Of a DNA stretch of 64,000 nucleotides, positions 36,885-47,702 are shown piece by piece. Under the pieces are notes generated by a model that saw only the letters and a list, made by a program, of their open reading frames with translations, was not told the DNA's origin and ran no database searches. Positions within the stretch are counted from its first letter, which is position 1. Each line of letters opens with the position of its first letter. The translations under genes and the position numbers were made by a program. The DNA is from Talinum fruticosum (taxonomy: Eukaryota; Streptophyta; Magnoliopsida; Caryophyllales; Talinaceae), in NCBI GenBank assembly GCA_021018815.1, contig JAITYX010000007.1, forward strand, positions 10,974,001-11,038,000. Reading direction: 5' to 3'.

Positions 36885-39800
36885 GTGGAGTATAAAAAAA
36901 TCTTTAGAAAAGCAAATTGTTGGATTAGAGTAAATCCTAAACAAATATATATCTTTGGACCCCATCTTTAAAGAAAGAGGGAAAAAAAAAAGGAGAGAGA
37001 CATGAAATTAAAGAATAAAGTGTATAATATAATATAAAGAATGTAGCCCAAGATTCCATTATTTTGGATTGTATTATTGCATTGTTCATTGGATTTAGCG
37101 TGAGACCAATAAACTAAGCAGTTTGGATAAGAAGAAATGGTATTATAATATTGTTTTCTGTAATTTTGAATTTAAATTAACATACCTAATTGATGCTAAT
37201 CATATTCATAAGCAATTTTTCTTAGATGTCATCTAAGATGTCGGTAACACGAATATTACTATTCATCATTATTATATTCGATGTTTGACCACATTTTTGG
37301 ACAGGTAGATTCGAAATATCTATTTATATTTTATTTGAGGTTGAGCGTGTAATAATACTTAACGTGAATTATGTTGAGTAACGTCTTAAAATGTTTTAAT
37401 GAGATTGATTCTTACAGTTCATTACGATTTACAATCATAGGCAGTGTTGTGGATCGTGATGTTATAGATTGTACAAAACTAAATTTAAGGATGATGAAGA
37501 TCTTACCTCTATTCGTTAAAAGGATAAAATAAATTTTGACGATGAAGAGAATGTTAAACACTTAAAACTCGAACAAAATAAATAAATAAAATATTTGTTT
37601 GTTAGATTAAATTTGAATTATGAATGGTAAAACTTCAAGACAATAATGTGATTGAAACTGAATAATATTTGTCGAGGGATGGATGAGGAGAAGGGGTCCA
37701 CGTTGCGTTGATCATCACGGATTAAACCATCGATCTAATCACTTGATTTAATCTTGTAGAGGACTTCGTTAGCCTTCACGTGTTTGGCTAAGCTTCATCT
37801 TCTTCCAAACTCCACCAATCAATAACTGCCATAACCACCACCAATCAGTTGGGTTTTGTGTTCATTTCAACTATAAAAATTTTAAATTATGGAAAATACA
37901 TACTGTACTTGACGTGATTCTCCCTCTACTTCTCTTTTTCAATGAATTTTTGGGTGAGATAGAAAGGTTTGGATTCAATTTTAAAAAATGGGTCAATTTT
38001 TGATTTTAGTCTAAATTATGTGTCCAAAAGTTAAAATTAAAACTATAAAAGGAACTGTCGTATAAATTTTATTATAGAAAAAAGGGTAAAAATTAAAGAT
38101 TCTTTTTTCAAAATAAAAGACTAATCACAATATTCTCCGAACTTTTAAACCTAATTGAAATTACCTTTAATTTTAGTGTTTGAAATTATGTATCCAAAAG
38201 GCTAATTCATATTTACCGTTAAAAAAATAAAATTGAAACAATTATGATTTTCAAAAGTTGAGAGATTTAGAAGGGGCAACGAAATATGCTAATGTTAATA
38301 AAACCCCGGGAGGGAAAATAAAAAATAAAAAAGTGACGTTGAACATGAGTTTTGTCACGATTTACATGCATAATTCAAGTTTATTTTATTTTATTTAAGA
38401 GGCTTAGCTCATGTGTTTTGACCTCATTATATAAAAAATAAATAGTATGTGAAATTGTTCATATATAGCCGTCTCTTAGCCATAATTGGTTAGAATAATA
38501 ATCACATACATAGAGAGTTCAAATTTAAATTGAAAAAAAAATAAAGAAAGAAAGAAGACTATCCGAATACACCGTACCTGTTGTGTACCATCAAAATACA
38601 ATAATTTGAAATCGGATTAGTATTGGAGGGTCAACCTATAATCTATATTATCCATCTAATTATATTCTACCCTATCCTAAATATGAAACAAAAGGGTATA
38701 AATGCAAGAGAGTTTATTTTTATCTATGCAAATAAAAAATTTGCTTCGAAAAATAATATTATTTATCGTAAATTGTTAACTGGTATTAATGAAATTTTAG
38801 ACGGAATATTGGATGAGTTGTCATTTATTTCAAGGGTTCAAAGGATAAAATCGAAAAACTACAAAAATTTTGAAATTTTTACCGTAAGAAATTTTATACC
38901 GAAGAGAATGAAGTGTTCATAGTTCTTGATGAAAAGTTTGAAATTTATGGTTAAATTTTAAAAATAAAAGAGTTTATTACTCGTGCTATAACTACTTAAT
39001 AATTGAATTGAAAGTTGGGATCAATAATCTTATTCATTTCATATAAATGATAACACTAACTATATTATATTAGGAGCGCTAAATTAGTGCCTTACATGCT
39101 ATTTTTTGAAAGTTCATATTAAATGCATAAAAATTGCGATTTTTTTATTAAATAAGTTAGATAATAATATCGTATTTTTAAATTCGATATCGATTATCAT
39201 TATCTTTTTGGAAAAACATCTAACAAATCTAGTATAAATATAGTAATAGTAAAGAAGAGAATCGGTAAAATTGCAAAAAGCAAAAAACAACGAAGCAATT
39301 ATTATCATAAAATTATACTTTCGATTAAAACATTTTGTTTATGATGCAAGGTGAATAATCAATGTAATAAGTTATCAATTTTTTTTTGGGGCATTGGAAA
39401 TAATAACCCAAACAACAATATCATCATGGCATCAAAACAAAAGTGCACTAATCTATACATACTAGTTTAGCAAACACGTAAAGAAAGACTCTCGGACAAA
39501 ACCCTTTTCAATGAAAAAGGTTTGATATTTGAACTATCGATATGCAACACATGTACGGATTTTCTCATTGCTTTATCTTTATAGGTAGACTCCTTATCTT
39601 GTCCTCAATTTATTTTCGATATTTGAACTATCAAAACACAATATGTGTACGGATTTTTTTCATAATGTTTACGGATAAACTCTTTATCTTATCCTTAAAA
39701 AAAAAAACACCAAACAAAGAGGCTTCCTATGACTATGACTATGAGATTTCATGTGAAGAGTTCTTTTATTCGAAAAATAAAAAAGGAAGCGAATTTGAGG

Positions 39801-40092
39801 GGTTACTTTGCATAAAAATTGCCAAAATTCCTCATTTGAATAGCTTTTTCCAACTAAATTCAACTTTTTTATTGTCAAAAATAATTACTAGTAATATTCA
39901 ATTAAATTAATTGATATAATATATCTGTCACCAACCAAAACTCCCCAGTTCAGAGGAATGAGGATCATGTTCATGGGGACCTTATTCTTCCAAATATACC
40001 CCCCTTCTCTCTCTCTCTCCTCCCGCCCTTTTTCCGTCCACGTTTCTTTCTCTGTCTCTCTCTCTCTATCCTCAGCCATCCCTTCCCTCCCC

Positions 40093-40100
40093 TATTTATA
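40093..40100 (+). promoter_or_regulatory. TATA box of the bZIP gene
   Basis: TATTTATA followed by CCCCC, just downstream of a long CT-rich tract (40,003-40,092). It predicts a transcription start near 40,125 and a leader of roughly 500 bases ahead of the main start codon, in line with the long leaders of S1 bZIP mRNAs. Confidence 0.55.
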
Positions 40101-40209
40101 CCCCCATTCTCCAGATAACCCTTCCTCTCCTCTCCCACCTTCTTCTTCCCCAACTCTCTCTCTCTCTCTCTCTCGTTCTCTCCGCCTCCCATTTTCTCTC
40201 TCCTCAAGT

Positions 40210-40345
40210 CCTCGTTTTCTCCGTTGCTCAAAACCCCACCCCACCCTCTCTCCTCTGAATACATCGAAAACCCAGAATCCTTGTTTTCTCCGTTGCTCAA
40301 AACCCCACCTCATTCTCTCTCCTTCGAATTCATCAAACCCAGAAA
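40210..40345 (+). repeat. Tandem duplication in the bZIP leader
   Basis: Two units of about 68 bases (40,210-40,278 and 40,279-40,345) share TTTTCTCCGTTGCTCAAAAC, CCCCACC, CTCTCTCC and AAACCCAGAA. The second lacks a CCACC step and has a few substitutions. Both precede the uORFs. Confidence 0.8.
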
Positions 40346-40371
40346 AATCTCTGCAACTCCATTGAATTGGT

Positions 40372-40419
40372 ATGGTTTCGTTTGAGCATCAGGAGAAGAA
40401 GAAATTGAATCTGTTCTAG
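40372..40419 (+). CDS. uORF1 of the bZIP leader (15 codons)
   Basis: ATG to TAG, peptide MVSFEHQEKKKLNLF. It is the first ATG after the predicted transcription start and ends 11 bases before the sucrose-control uORF, in a different frame. Arabidopsis bZIP11 also has a small uORF upstream of the conserved one; no conserved peptide is recognised here. Confidence 0.5.
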   Translation: MVSFEHQEKKKLNLF

Positions 40420-40430
40420 CATTCGCCTAT

Positions 40431-40517
40431 ATGAAATACGTAACTCTGTTGCGTCGTGTTCGTCTCGCCCAGTCCTTCTCCGTCGTCTTCCTCTACTGGT
40501 TCTACGTCTTCTCGTGA
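40431..40517 (+). CDS. Sucrose-control (SC) peptide uORF
   Basis: A 28-codon uORF whose C-terminal half, RLAQSFSVVFLYWFYVFS, is the hallmark of the sucrose-control peptide found in leaders of group S1 bZIP mRNAs. In Arabidopsis bZIP11 this nascent peptide stalls ribosomes when sucrose is high and so lowers translation of the main ORF. The stop is TGA, 126 bases before the bZIP start codon, and no other ATG intervenes. The first ten residues (MKYVTLLRRV) are not the usual family start, so initiation at this ATG is inferred as the only in-frame choice after the upstream stop. Confidence 0.93.
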   Translation: MKYVTLLRRVRLAQSFSVVFLYWFYVFS

Positions 40518-40643
40518 ATTTATCGCTCTTCCCTTCCAAGCAAACAAACGAACCCTTGAATTAGATTAGATTTTTTCCTAGATCTGAAACCCTAATCCCC
40601 AAATTAAAATCCTACATATTTCTCGTTAAGCAATAACAGCGAA

Positions 40644-41117
40644 ATGCAATCGTCTGGCGCCGGAGCCCGGCCGGCGGCGAGCTCGGGATCGGAGGGAAGC
40701 GGCTGCGGAGTCGACGATAAGAAGCGCAGGCGAATGGAGTCGAACAGGGAGTCGGCGCGGAGATCGAGACAGAGGAAGCAGCAACACCTCGACGATCTGA
40801 TAAGGCATGTGGGAGGTCTGCAGAGGGAGAACGACGAGTTCGAGAAGAAGATCGGCGAGTTTTCCGGGCAGTTTTCCGGCGTGGAGGCGCAGAACAAGGT
40901 CCTGAGGGCTGAAAAGGAGCGGCTGGTGCGGCGGCTGGAGTCGCTGGAATCCATTATCGAGATCGCGAAGGTGGTGAAGGGAAACGTCAATGGCGAGGAG
41001 GGTTTGTACGAGTTGAACTCGGAGTCGGACCCGATGATGAAGCCATGGCAGCTCCCTTGCCCTTCCATGCCCGTCATTGCTTCCTCTGCAATTCGGCGCT
41101 TCAATTTCTATGCTTAA
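40644..41117 (+). CDS. Group S1 bZIP transcription factor (bZIP11/bZIP44-like)
   Basis: Intronless 157-residue protein, the usual size and structure of S1 bZIPs, which bind ACGT-core elements as heterodimers with group C bZIPs and reprogramme amino-acid and carbon metabolism under low energy. The basic region is residues 26-48 with KKRRRMESNRESARRSRQRK; invariant Asn34 and Arg42 are spaced N-x7-R. The zipper heptads are Leu52, Leu59, Phe66, Phe73, Val80, Leu87, Leu94 and Leu101, long as expected for group S. The acidic/Ser N-terminus is short. The C-terminal KPWQLPCPSMPVIASS resembles the conserved tail of S1 members. The first ATG after the uORF block is used. AATAAAATAAA at 41,128-41,138 is a likely polyadenylation signal. 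Which S1 paralogue it is cannot be decided here. Confidence 0.93.
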   Translation: MQSSGAGARPAASSGSEGSGCGVDDKKRRRMESNRESARRSRQRKQQHLDDLIRHVGGLQRENDEFEKKIGEFSGQFSGVEAQNKVLRAEKERLVRRLESLESIIEIAKVVKGNVNGEEGLYELNSESDPMMKPWQLPCPSMPVIASSAIRRFNFYA

Positions 41118-41674
41118 TTCCCAAAGAAGAATAAAATAAAAGATTAGTCTTTTCTTAATTTTCTACTAATCCTTATCGGATTATAGAAAATTCTTCAAAG
41201 TGGGACCCACAACATGAGTGGGTATTTCTAAACTTCCAGACTTTTTATGCTCATTCCATACATGATGAGACGGTTTACATCCAAGAGTTAATATTAAGCT
41301 AAATGTGGGGTTATTATGATTTAGTGGTTTTTTTTTTAAATTTTATTTTTCTCAAGGGTTCTTATATGGGTCATGGACTCAATGGTTGTACTTTATATGT
41401 ACTACTATGTTTATGTAGTATGTCCTTTAAGATAATTATATGCTTTGTTCATTTGAATTTTTTGGGGTTTTTTAAATATTTTTTATGTGATGTTATAAAT
41501 ATAGTCAAATTTCGATCAAAACAAAATATATATAGTCAAATCAAGATGTAGCTATGCCATATGGATTCAAGTAGGAATGAGACCAAGGTCAATGACTATC
41601 AAATAGTATCAATCCACATAGCCAATGACTACCAAATATCCCCTAAGGATGGAAAAGAAGGGGACATCTTAGGT

Positions 41675-42073
41675 AATGTGTGATAAGGAAATTACAAGTT
41701 TCTGGTTGCAATAATTGCTTATTACCATACAATAATTTAAAATAAAAATTTCTATTTGTACCTCCTCGTAGAAAATAAAAAGACTTTTTTTGTGTGAATT
41801 AACGCATTCTTTTCATTTAGAAAGAAATTATGTTCACGTAAGCAACTCAAACAAATGAAAACATAAGTTCATCCATCGATATAGGCTTTAAAGGAATTGT
41901 GGTATAACCGTCGAGGTGAGTCGTGACTCTAAAGATCTGAACGGAGCAATACACAGCATAAGTAAATTTCTTCTGAATTCCAAGGTACTTTTTTTTTTGA
42001 AGGGGATAATGTGTGATAAGGAAATTACAAGTTTTTAGTTGCAATAATTGCTTATTACCGTACAATAATTTAA
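41675..42073 (+). repeat. 66-base direct repeat flanking a 267-base segment
   Basis: Copies at 41,675-41,740 and 42,008-42,073 begin AATGTGTGATAAGGAAATTA and end CAATAATTTAA, with three mismatches. The right copy is preceded by a poly-T run and AAGGGGAT. The repeat is too long for a target duplication; unequal exchange or replication slippage is likelier. Confidence 0.8.
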
Positions 42074-42147
42074 TTTGATGAATTCACACATAACTATAAT
42101 TTAAATTGTATTATTGTTTACATATCTAATATAAGTTCGATTTAACG

Positions 42148-42150
<3 letters not shown>

Positions 42151-42206
<56 letters not shown>
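42151..42206 (+). repeat. (AT)n microsatellite
   Basis: An uninterrupted TA dinucleotide run of about 55 bases. Confidence 0.9.
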
Positions 42207-42211
<5 letters not shown>

Positions 42212-42655
42212 TGATTGAATTATTTGGCAACATGTATTTGAAGGATGAAATCAGCCTTCTGAGAGATTTTTGGAAATGTATATCATATATGTATTTGAAG
42301 GATGTAAAGGAATTTAAAATGTCACTCCATAACTCAATGCAATGGATGGGCAATTTCCCACCAGCTGCTACCAACAATTTTGCTGAAATGATTGTGGCAA
42401 ACTAAGGAAACAATCAATCATATATAGCTGAGAATGGAATAGTTAGTCAAGAAGAGGTAGCATCAGAAACCAAGGCTTACTTATAGACTATACAGTATAT
42501 GAAGACTACACAAAATTCAGGTTCTGAAGCAAAATCCTGTATGTGAAGACTACACAGTAATATGAATATCCTATCCTATACAAATATATGTAGACTATAC
42601 AGTATCATCAGAAATGTATGTATATATACTCTCAGTTTGAAGCACTAGTTGGAAC

Positions 42656-42847
42656 GTCCCACGATGGTTTTGTTTGAAGTTTGTGCTTCCCCACTGCCAC
42701 TCGGCTGCTCCACCTGGGTGTTTACAATCTCTTCGGCTGCCTCGGCACCATGGCTAGGCTTGCTCCTTTGTTCTGCTTCAGTAGGTCTGACTATCTCAGC
42801 AAGTCCCGACTGTGGAGAAGCTTCTGTACTTGGTCCGGCTCCTTCAT
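42656..42847 (-). pseudogene. Exon cassette copy 5 (E2-derived locus)
   Basis: AAGCAG acceptor before 42847 and a donor-like GTTCC after 42656. Open frame with GAGPSTEASPQ near its start, SHGAEAAEEIVNTQ, then VEQPSGSGEAQTSNKTIVG at the end. It aligns along its length with the cassettes at 43.2, 46.5 and 47.2 kb and keeps the downstream CAGTTTGAA-type flank. Function unknown; low-complexity, Ser/Glu-rich. Confidence 0.5.
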
Positions 42848-43195
42848 CTGCTTAGAATTAATATAATATATATGTATTAGTAACTGGTCAGCATACAGAA
42901 GCCAAAAAGTGTTAGTATATATATGGCAAAGAACATTGTTGTATTATATATGATATGTATGTACACTATAATATGTATGTTGAAATGCCTGGGCAGAAAA
43001 TTAGTGGTAGGTATGATCAGAAACCATGGCAGGCTTAAAAGCCTGGGCAGGAATAAAATTATAGTTCAACACCAATAAAATTGAAGCACAATCTATGTAT
43101 GTAGACTATACTATAATATGAATATGATATAGGAATGTATATAAGCTTCAATTTGCCCTCTCCAGTTTGAAACACTAAATCTGACCTCCCAAGAC

Positions 43196-43400
43196 GGTTT
43201 CATTTGAATTTTGTGTTTCGCTGCGGTTGGTCTGCTGCTCCAACCGGATGCTTGGACGCTTGAATTTTGAGTCATCCACTTTATAGTCTTTCGAACTGCC
43301 TTTGCACCACGTCTGGGGCCCCTTGTTTTTTCTGTTTCAGTTGGTCTCATTCCCGTCTTTGCAGAAGGTCCTGCCTCTGTACTTGGTGTGGCTCCTCCAT
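43196..43400 (-). pseudogene. Exon cassette copy 4 (E2-derived locus)
   Basis: AAGCAG acceptor, GTCAG donor. Contains AGPSAKTGMRPTETEKTRGP and RRGAKAVRKTIKWMTQ, then SSRPTAAKHKIQMKPSWE, where a frame change relative to the other copies replaces the QTSNET-like ending. The flank CTCTCCAGTTTGAAACACTA is shared with copies at 46.4 and 47.2 kb. Confidence 0.5.
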
Positions 43401-43657
43401 CTGCTTAGAGCATCATATGTATTAGAAACAAGTTGGTCATACAAAACCAAGAATAACACACCCACAAAATATATGATGAAATACTTTGATGTAATCTTTG
43501 ACTTGGGTATTAATGCACTAAGGAGCAAGTCAGTCATATGAAACCCATAACACGACATATATAGCAAACACAAGATACATGTACTGAGGTATCAGTCCTT
43601 ATTTAGGTTAATGCATGCTAAAGGAAGGATACCTAATATGGTCTTCAAGCTAAATAC

Positions 43658-43769
43658 CCCCCGGAAGGTCCTGCCTCTGTACCACCACCGCCAGGGCCCT
43701 GAGTTTCAGCAGGTCTCACTTCCTTCCCAGCAGAAGATCCTGCCTCTGAGTTATCCTCTTCAGCATCAG
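43658..43769 (-). pseudogene. Exon cassette copy 3, shortened (E2-derived locus)
   Basis: Begins after a TACGCAG acceptor; codes EEDNSEAGSSAGKEVRPAET and ends in GGGGTEAGPSG before a GTATTT donor. Only the first half of the cassette is present. Confidence 0.45.
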
Positions 43770-44346
43770 CTGCGTAGAACGTCATATATATTAGAAACAA
43801 GTCAGTCATACAGAACCAAGAATAGAATACATACTTAAATTGCTATTCATGCCAAAGTGTCTATACATGAACATATGATGACATACTTTGCTGTAATCTT
43901 TGATTAATACATCAACAGATGAATAAATGTCAAAATGTTTCACTGTAATCTTTGATTTGGGTATCAATGCAATTAGACACAAGTCAGTCTTACGGGAAAA
44001 AGAATGCACCATAACATAATAAGTGAGCCAAAAGGTGTCAGTAGATGGACATAAGATGAAATGTGTTGATGTGATCTTTTGATTTTGGTGTCAAGGTACT
44101 AATGGGCAAGTAAGTCATACAGAACAAAAGGAGTCAATTAGATGAGAAAATGATGAAATGTTTTCATGATCTTTGATTTGAGTGTCAATGAGATTAGGAA
44201 CAAAGAATACAACATATATACATAAAAAACTGATTCAAGCCAAAAGGTGCCATTGGATGAACATATGATGAAATGTGTACCGTAATCAAGAAGGAATGAC
44301 TTACAAGTGGTAAGTATACTCAGACCAAGATATCGGGACACGATGT

Positions 44347-45810
44347 CTAGTCCTCGGCAATCATCAAATGCTTGTATTGGCCATGGAATATCACTCGCTT
44401 CACCTGATCTCTTTGGACCTTCCGTTCTGTTTTCCTCAATTGCGGTGGCCAGATCAATATGCACCATTTGTATCCTTGACCTCCAAAAAAACCCTTATTC
44501 TTTGGACCTTCTAAAGTTGGCATTGCTAGTGATTTTGATGTTGAAGCTTCTAAAGCTGGCATTTCTAGTGAAGCTTCTAAAGCTGGCATTTCTGGTGATT
44601 TTGATGTTGATTCTTCCCTAGCACCTGAATAATCTTGATCTTCTGTGGTTGCCAGTAACCCTGATGTTGAAGCTTCTAAAGCTGGCATTGCTGGTGATCC
44701 TGATGTTGATCCTTCCCGGACACCTGAATCATCTTGATCTTCTGCAATTACTGATGTTGAATCTTCTAAAGCTGACATTGCTGGTGATCCTGATGTTGAT
44801 CCTTCCTGGACACATGAACCATCTTGATCTTCGGCAATTGCCGGTGGCCCTAATGTTGAATCTTCTAAAGCTGGCATTGGTGGTGACCCTGATGTTAATT
44901 CTTCCTTGGAACCTGAATCAACTTGATATTCTGCAATTGTCGGTAGCCATGATATTGAAGCTTCTGGAATAGCTGCCGGAATTTCCGGTGGCTCTGATGC
45001 CCAACCTCTTACTGTACATTCCCATGATTCTAGAATTTCTGGTGTCCCTGGTGTTAAATCTTCCAGAATTGCTGCTGGTGCTGATCTTGAGCGATCCTCA
45101 ATACCAAATTGCTCCTTGTACATGCCAACTTCAACAAGGCCGGTTGCATAAGCTGTGAAAGCTTTCAATATGAACCCTCCCTTCTCTAAAAAGTAATTAT
45201 AAACAATGTCCTCAAAGTGTCGTGGTGGCTTCCTTAGATAAGTCTGAGTTTGAGACCACGTCCTGAAGAACTCATTTGTATTGTGCATTTGATCTTCTGG
45301 CTCTGTCTTCCTTCTAAGAACATAGTTGCGTAAGAAGTCAAACATGACTGTCAAATTTTGTTCATTTGCATAATTTATCTCACGTCCAGCATTAATGGGA
45401 TAGCCATTTAGACGAATGATTTCCTTCCAACCAAGCCCTCGAGTTAGGTATTTCTTAGAACTGATATCCACGGCTATAGGTGGTGCAGAGGGAAGTTACT
45501 TGGGAGCTGGAAATCATAGAAGAATAGCCCATCCTGATATGGGGTTCCCTGGGGACCTACTATCATGACTCGTAGAAGGTCATACCGTTCTGTATAGGTT
45601 CGTACATAGACCCAATCATTAGGGTTACTATTAAAAAGTTTCGGTCCTCCTCCACATGGTGGAAATCAGGTCTAGTATGGGGTCTGCCCTTCAACAAATG
45701 CTCGGAGTAGCCAGACACTACTTTGAATTTACGGTGGTCAATTGTATAGGCTCTTGGTGCCTCCGCAGGAACTGATATATTGCCTTCATTTGCAACTCCT
45801 TTTCCTTTAT
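44347..45810 (-). pseudogene. UBC23/24-like (UBE2O-type) E2 remnant with acidic tandem-repeat tail
   Basis: UBC23/24 proteins are large plant E2 enzymes; PHO2/UBC24 controls phosphate transporters. The acceptor is at 45811 and the exon opens KGKGVANEGNISVPAEAP. E2-fold pieces follow: VYVRTYTERYDLLRV and MIVGPQGTPYQDGLFFYDF, both strongly conserved, then ISSKKYLTRGLGW and the post-catalytic family signature TYLRKPPRHFEDIVYNYF. Two one-base shifts break the frame, at about 45,640-45,655 and 45,484-45,490. The HPN-like/GKVCLSLL segment carrying the catalytic Cys is not seen between FP(SAPP) and the RKPP block, so conjugating activity is unlikely. Residues after GGFILKAF run into an acidic, Ser-rich repeat tract. 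The intact 374-codon part (45471-44347) could still be translated. Confidence 0.68.
44505..44960 (-). repeat. Intragenic tandem repeat, units of about 87-102 bp
   Basis: On the minus strand, units encode variants of AEDQDDSGVREGSTSGSPAM followed by PALEDSTS. The plus-strand word CTTGATCTTCTG(C)AATT-like recurs near 44,635, 44,732, 44,820 and 44,921. A short extra PALEAS duplication lies at 44,550-44,590. Confidence 0.8.
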
Positions 45811-46452
45811 CTGAATTTCATAAAATGACAGTGCAATCACTGTTAGATACCATGGATGTCATTTCCGAGGTAGTTCAAAAATTATTAACATGGTCATGAT
45901 TAGATAAACTAGCAAACAAAAAAGTCATCAGAAAATGAAAGGAGGTAAACATGCATTATTTCAATAAATATGGAACAAGAACTGGGTACGTTAACAAATT
46001 TCAAAGTTAAAAATCATCAGATAAATATGCTTTCATAAGTTCATTACATTGAATAATCAAGTGAAAAACCACTAAGTTATGGACAATTGGAAGGCAGGAG
46101 GATTTTTAAGAAAATGGAAGAATCCTAGAAGAAAAAGAACGACAGGAAGTATGCTATTTTTTAATTCAATCTGCTTAGGTTGAACTTATTGCAGATTAAC
46201 AACTTTTCATAACAGATCAACCCAACCCAGCAAGAATTCAGAATGGATTTAAAAATGAAGGAAAAAAGTGCAAGAATTGAGTTGATGACTTAAAATCAAA
46301 GAAAGCTCACTGTGAAATCTGGTTCATCACCTAAAAATCTGAAGCAAAATCCTACATATATGTAGATTATACTATAACATGAATATGCTATAGATATGTA
46401 TGTGCATATGCTTAGATATTTCCACTCTCTAGTTTGAAACAGTGGTTCTGAC

Positions 46453-46669
46453 CTTCCACAACGATTTTCTTTGGTGTGTACCCACCGTCACTCGGATGAT
46501 CCACCTGGGTGCTTACACACTTGAAAACCTGAGTCATCGACTTTACAATCTTTCTAGCTGCCTTGGCACCGCTAGGGCCCCTCTTTTTGTGCTTCAGTAG
46601 GTCTCGCTATCTCAGCACATCCCATCCCTCCAAAAGGTTCTGCCTCTGCACTTGGTCCAGCTCCTCGAG
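46453..46669 (-). pseudogene. Exon cassette copy 2 (E2-derived locus)
   Basis: AAGCAG acceptor and GTCAG donor. Contains GAGPSAEAEPFGGMGCAEIA and a C-terminal part resembling the other copies (AKAARKIVKSMTQVFKCVST, QVDHPSDGGYTPKKIVVEG), but a frame change at the GGGGCCC stretch separates the two halves. Confidence 0.5.
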
Positions 46670-47236
46670 CTGCTTAGAACATCATGTGTTAGAAACAAGT
46701 TGGTCATATAGAACCAAGAATATGACACATACATAAAATGTTAGATGAGCATATGGGTGAAATATGTTAGATGAGCACATAGTCACCCTTTCCCCAGAAA
46801 AAAGTCCTTCCCCATGGCCACCGCCAAGACTGCTCCCGGCAAGGTGGTGCATGAACCACAACCCACCAAGCGATGACCAGCAAGGGTGCCTGAAAGTAGA
46901 TTCCAACCTGCTGCTATAATCATAAAAAATCCAATGTGATCTTGCTTCTACTAACAAGTATCCTAAAATAATCTTTATCGCATAAAAGGCTTTATAGGCA
47001 AAAATAAGGGATGGTGGCAAACTAAGAAAACAATCAATGACATATAGCTAGCCTTATAGCAGAGAATGAGCAGTCATAGGTGTGATCAGAAACCAAGACT
47101 TTATCGGCAGAGCAAAATTCAGGTCCATCACCACAAAAAAATAAAAATCAGAAGCAGAATCATATGAAATTCCTACGGAAATGTAATGTATATATGCTTA
47201 GATTTCCACTCTCCACTTTGAAACACTAGTTCTGAC

Positions 47237-47491
47237 CTCCCACGACAGTTTCATTTGAATTTTGTGTTTCCCCACTGCCAGTCAGCTGCTCCACCTGGGT
47301 GTTTGCGCGTTTGAAAATCCGAGGCATCCACTTTACACCACGGCTAGGGGCCCTCCTTTCAGAAGGTCCCACTCTCATCACTGCAGAAGATCCTGCCTCT
47401 GTACCACCACGGCTAGGGACCCTCCTTTCAGTAGGCCCCACCCCCATCCCTGCAGAAGATCCTGCCTCTGTACTTGGTCCGACTTCTTCAG
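47237..47491 (-). pseudogene. Exon cassette copy 1, with internal duplication (E2-derived locus)
   Basis: Open throughout: EEVGPSTEAGSSAGMGVGPT, ERRVPSRGG, then a second TEAGSSAVMRVGPSERRAPS (an internal duplication of about 69 bases), then KWMPRIFKRANTQVEQLTGS and NSNETVVGG before the GTCAG donor. The best preserved cassette. Confidence 0.55.
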
Positions 47492-47634
47492 CTGCTGGAA
47501 ACATGGTGTATATCAGAAACAAATCGGTCATAGAGAACCATAAATGTAACACACAGATAAAATGCATTCATGCCAAAAGGTGTCATGTAATGATCAACAG
47601 TTGAAATCTTTGATTTGGGACAAATTGTGTATAA

Positions 47635-47702
47635 GTTCTTGCCTCTCGGTCTCTCTTTAGGGACTGGTGTATTGCCTTCACATGCAATTCCTTTTCCTTT
47701 AT
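47635..47702 (-). pseudogene. Short duplicate of the KGKG exon start
   Basis: After a GTAG acceptor the minus strand reads KGKGIACEGNTPVPKERPRG, paralogous to the exon start at 45810 (KGKGVANEGNISVPAEAPRA). The similarity stops after about 65 bases. Confidence 0.55.

Larger units (their letters stand above)
30260..39950. other. About 9.7 kb AT-rich intergenic DNA
   Basis: No coding exon, RNA gene or complete element was recognised. It contains the second MITE-like copy (31,045-31,290), an (AAT)n run (36,847-36,883), several poly-A/T runs such as 33,300-33,322, and many short frames typical of AT-rich DNA. The left half follows the LTR candidate; the right end is the upstream region of the bZIP gene. 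Confidence 0.5.
41140..42640. other. Spacer with direct repeat and (AT)n tract
   Basis: Downstream of the bZIP gene. Holds a 66-base direct repeat and a long (AT)n run (separate entries) and no recognised gene. Confidence 0.5.

Noticed and set aside
40604..41104. Minus-strand 166-codon frame opposite the bZIP gene
   Set aside because: Antisense shadow of a GC-rich coding region with clear bZIP motifs on the plus strand.
44307..44972. Plus-strand frames rich in Leu (LMLKLLKLALLVILML)
   Set aside because: Complement of the minus-strand acidic tandem repeat; hydrophobicity is an artefact of complementing Asp/Glu/Ser codons.
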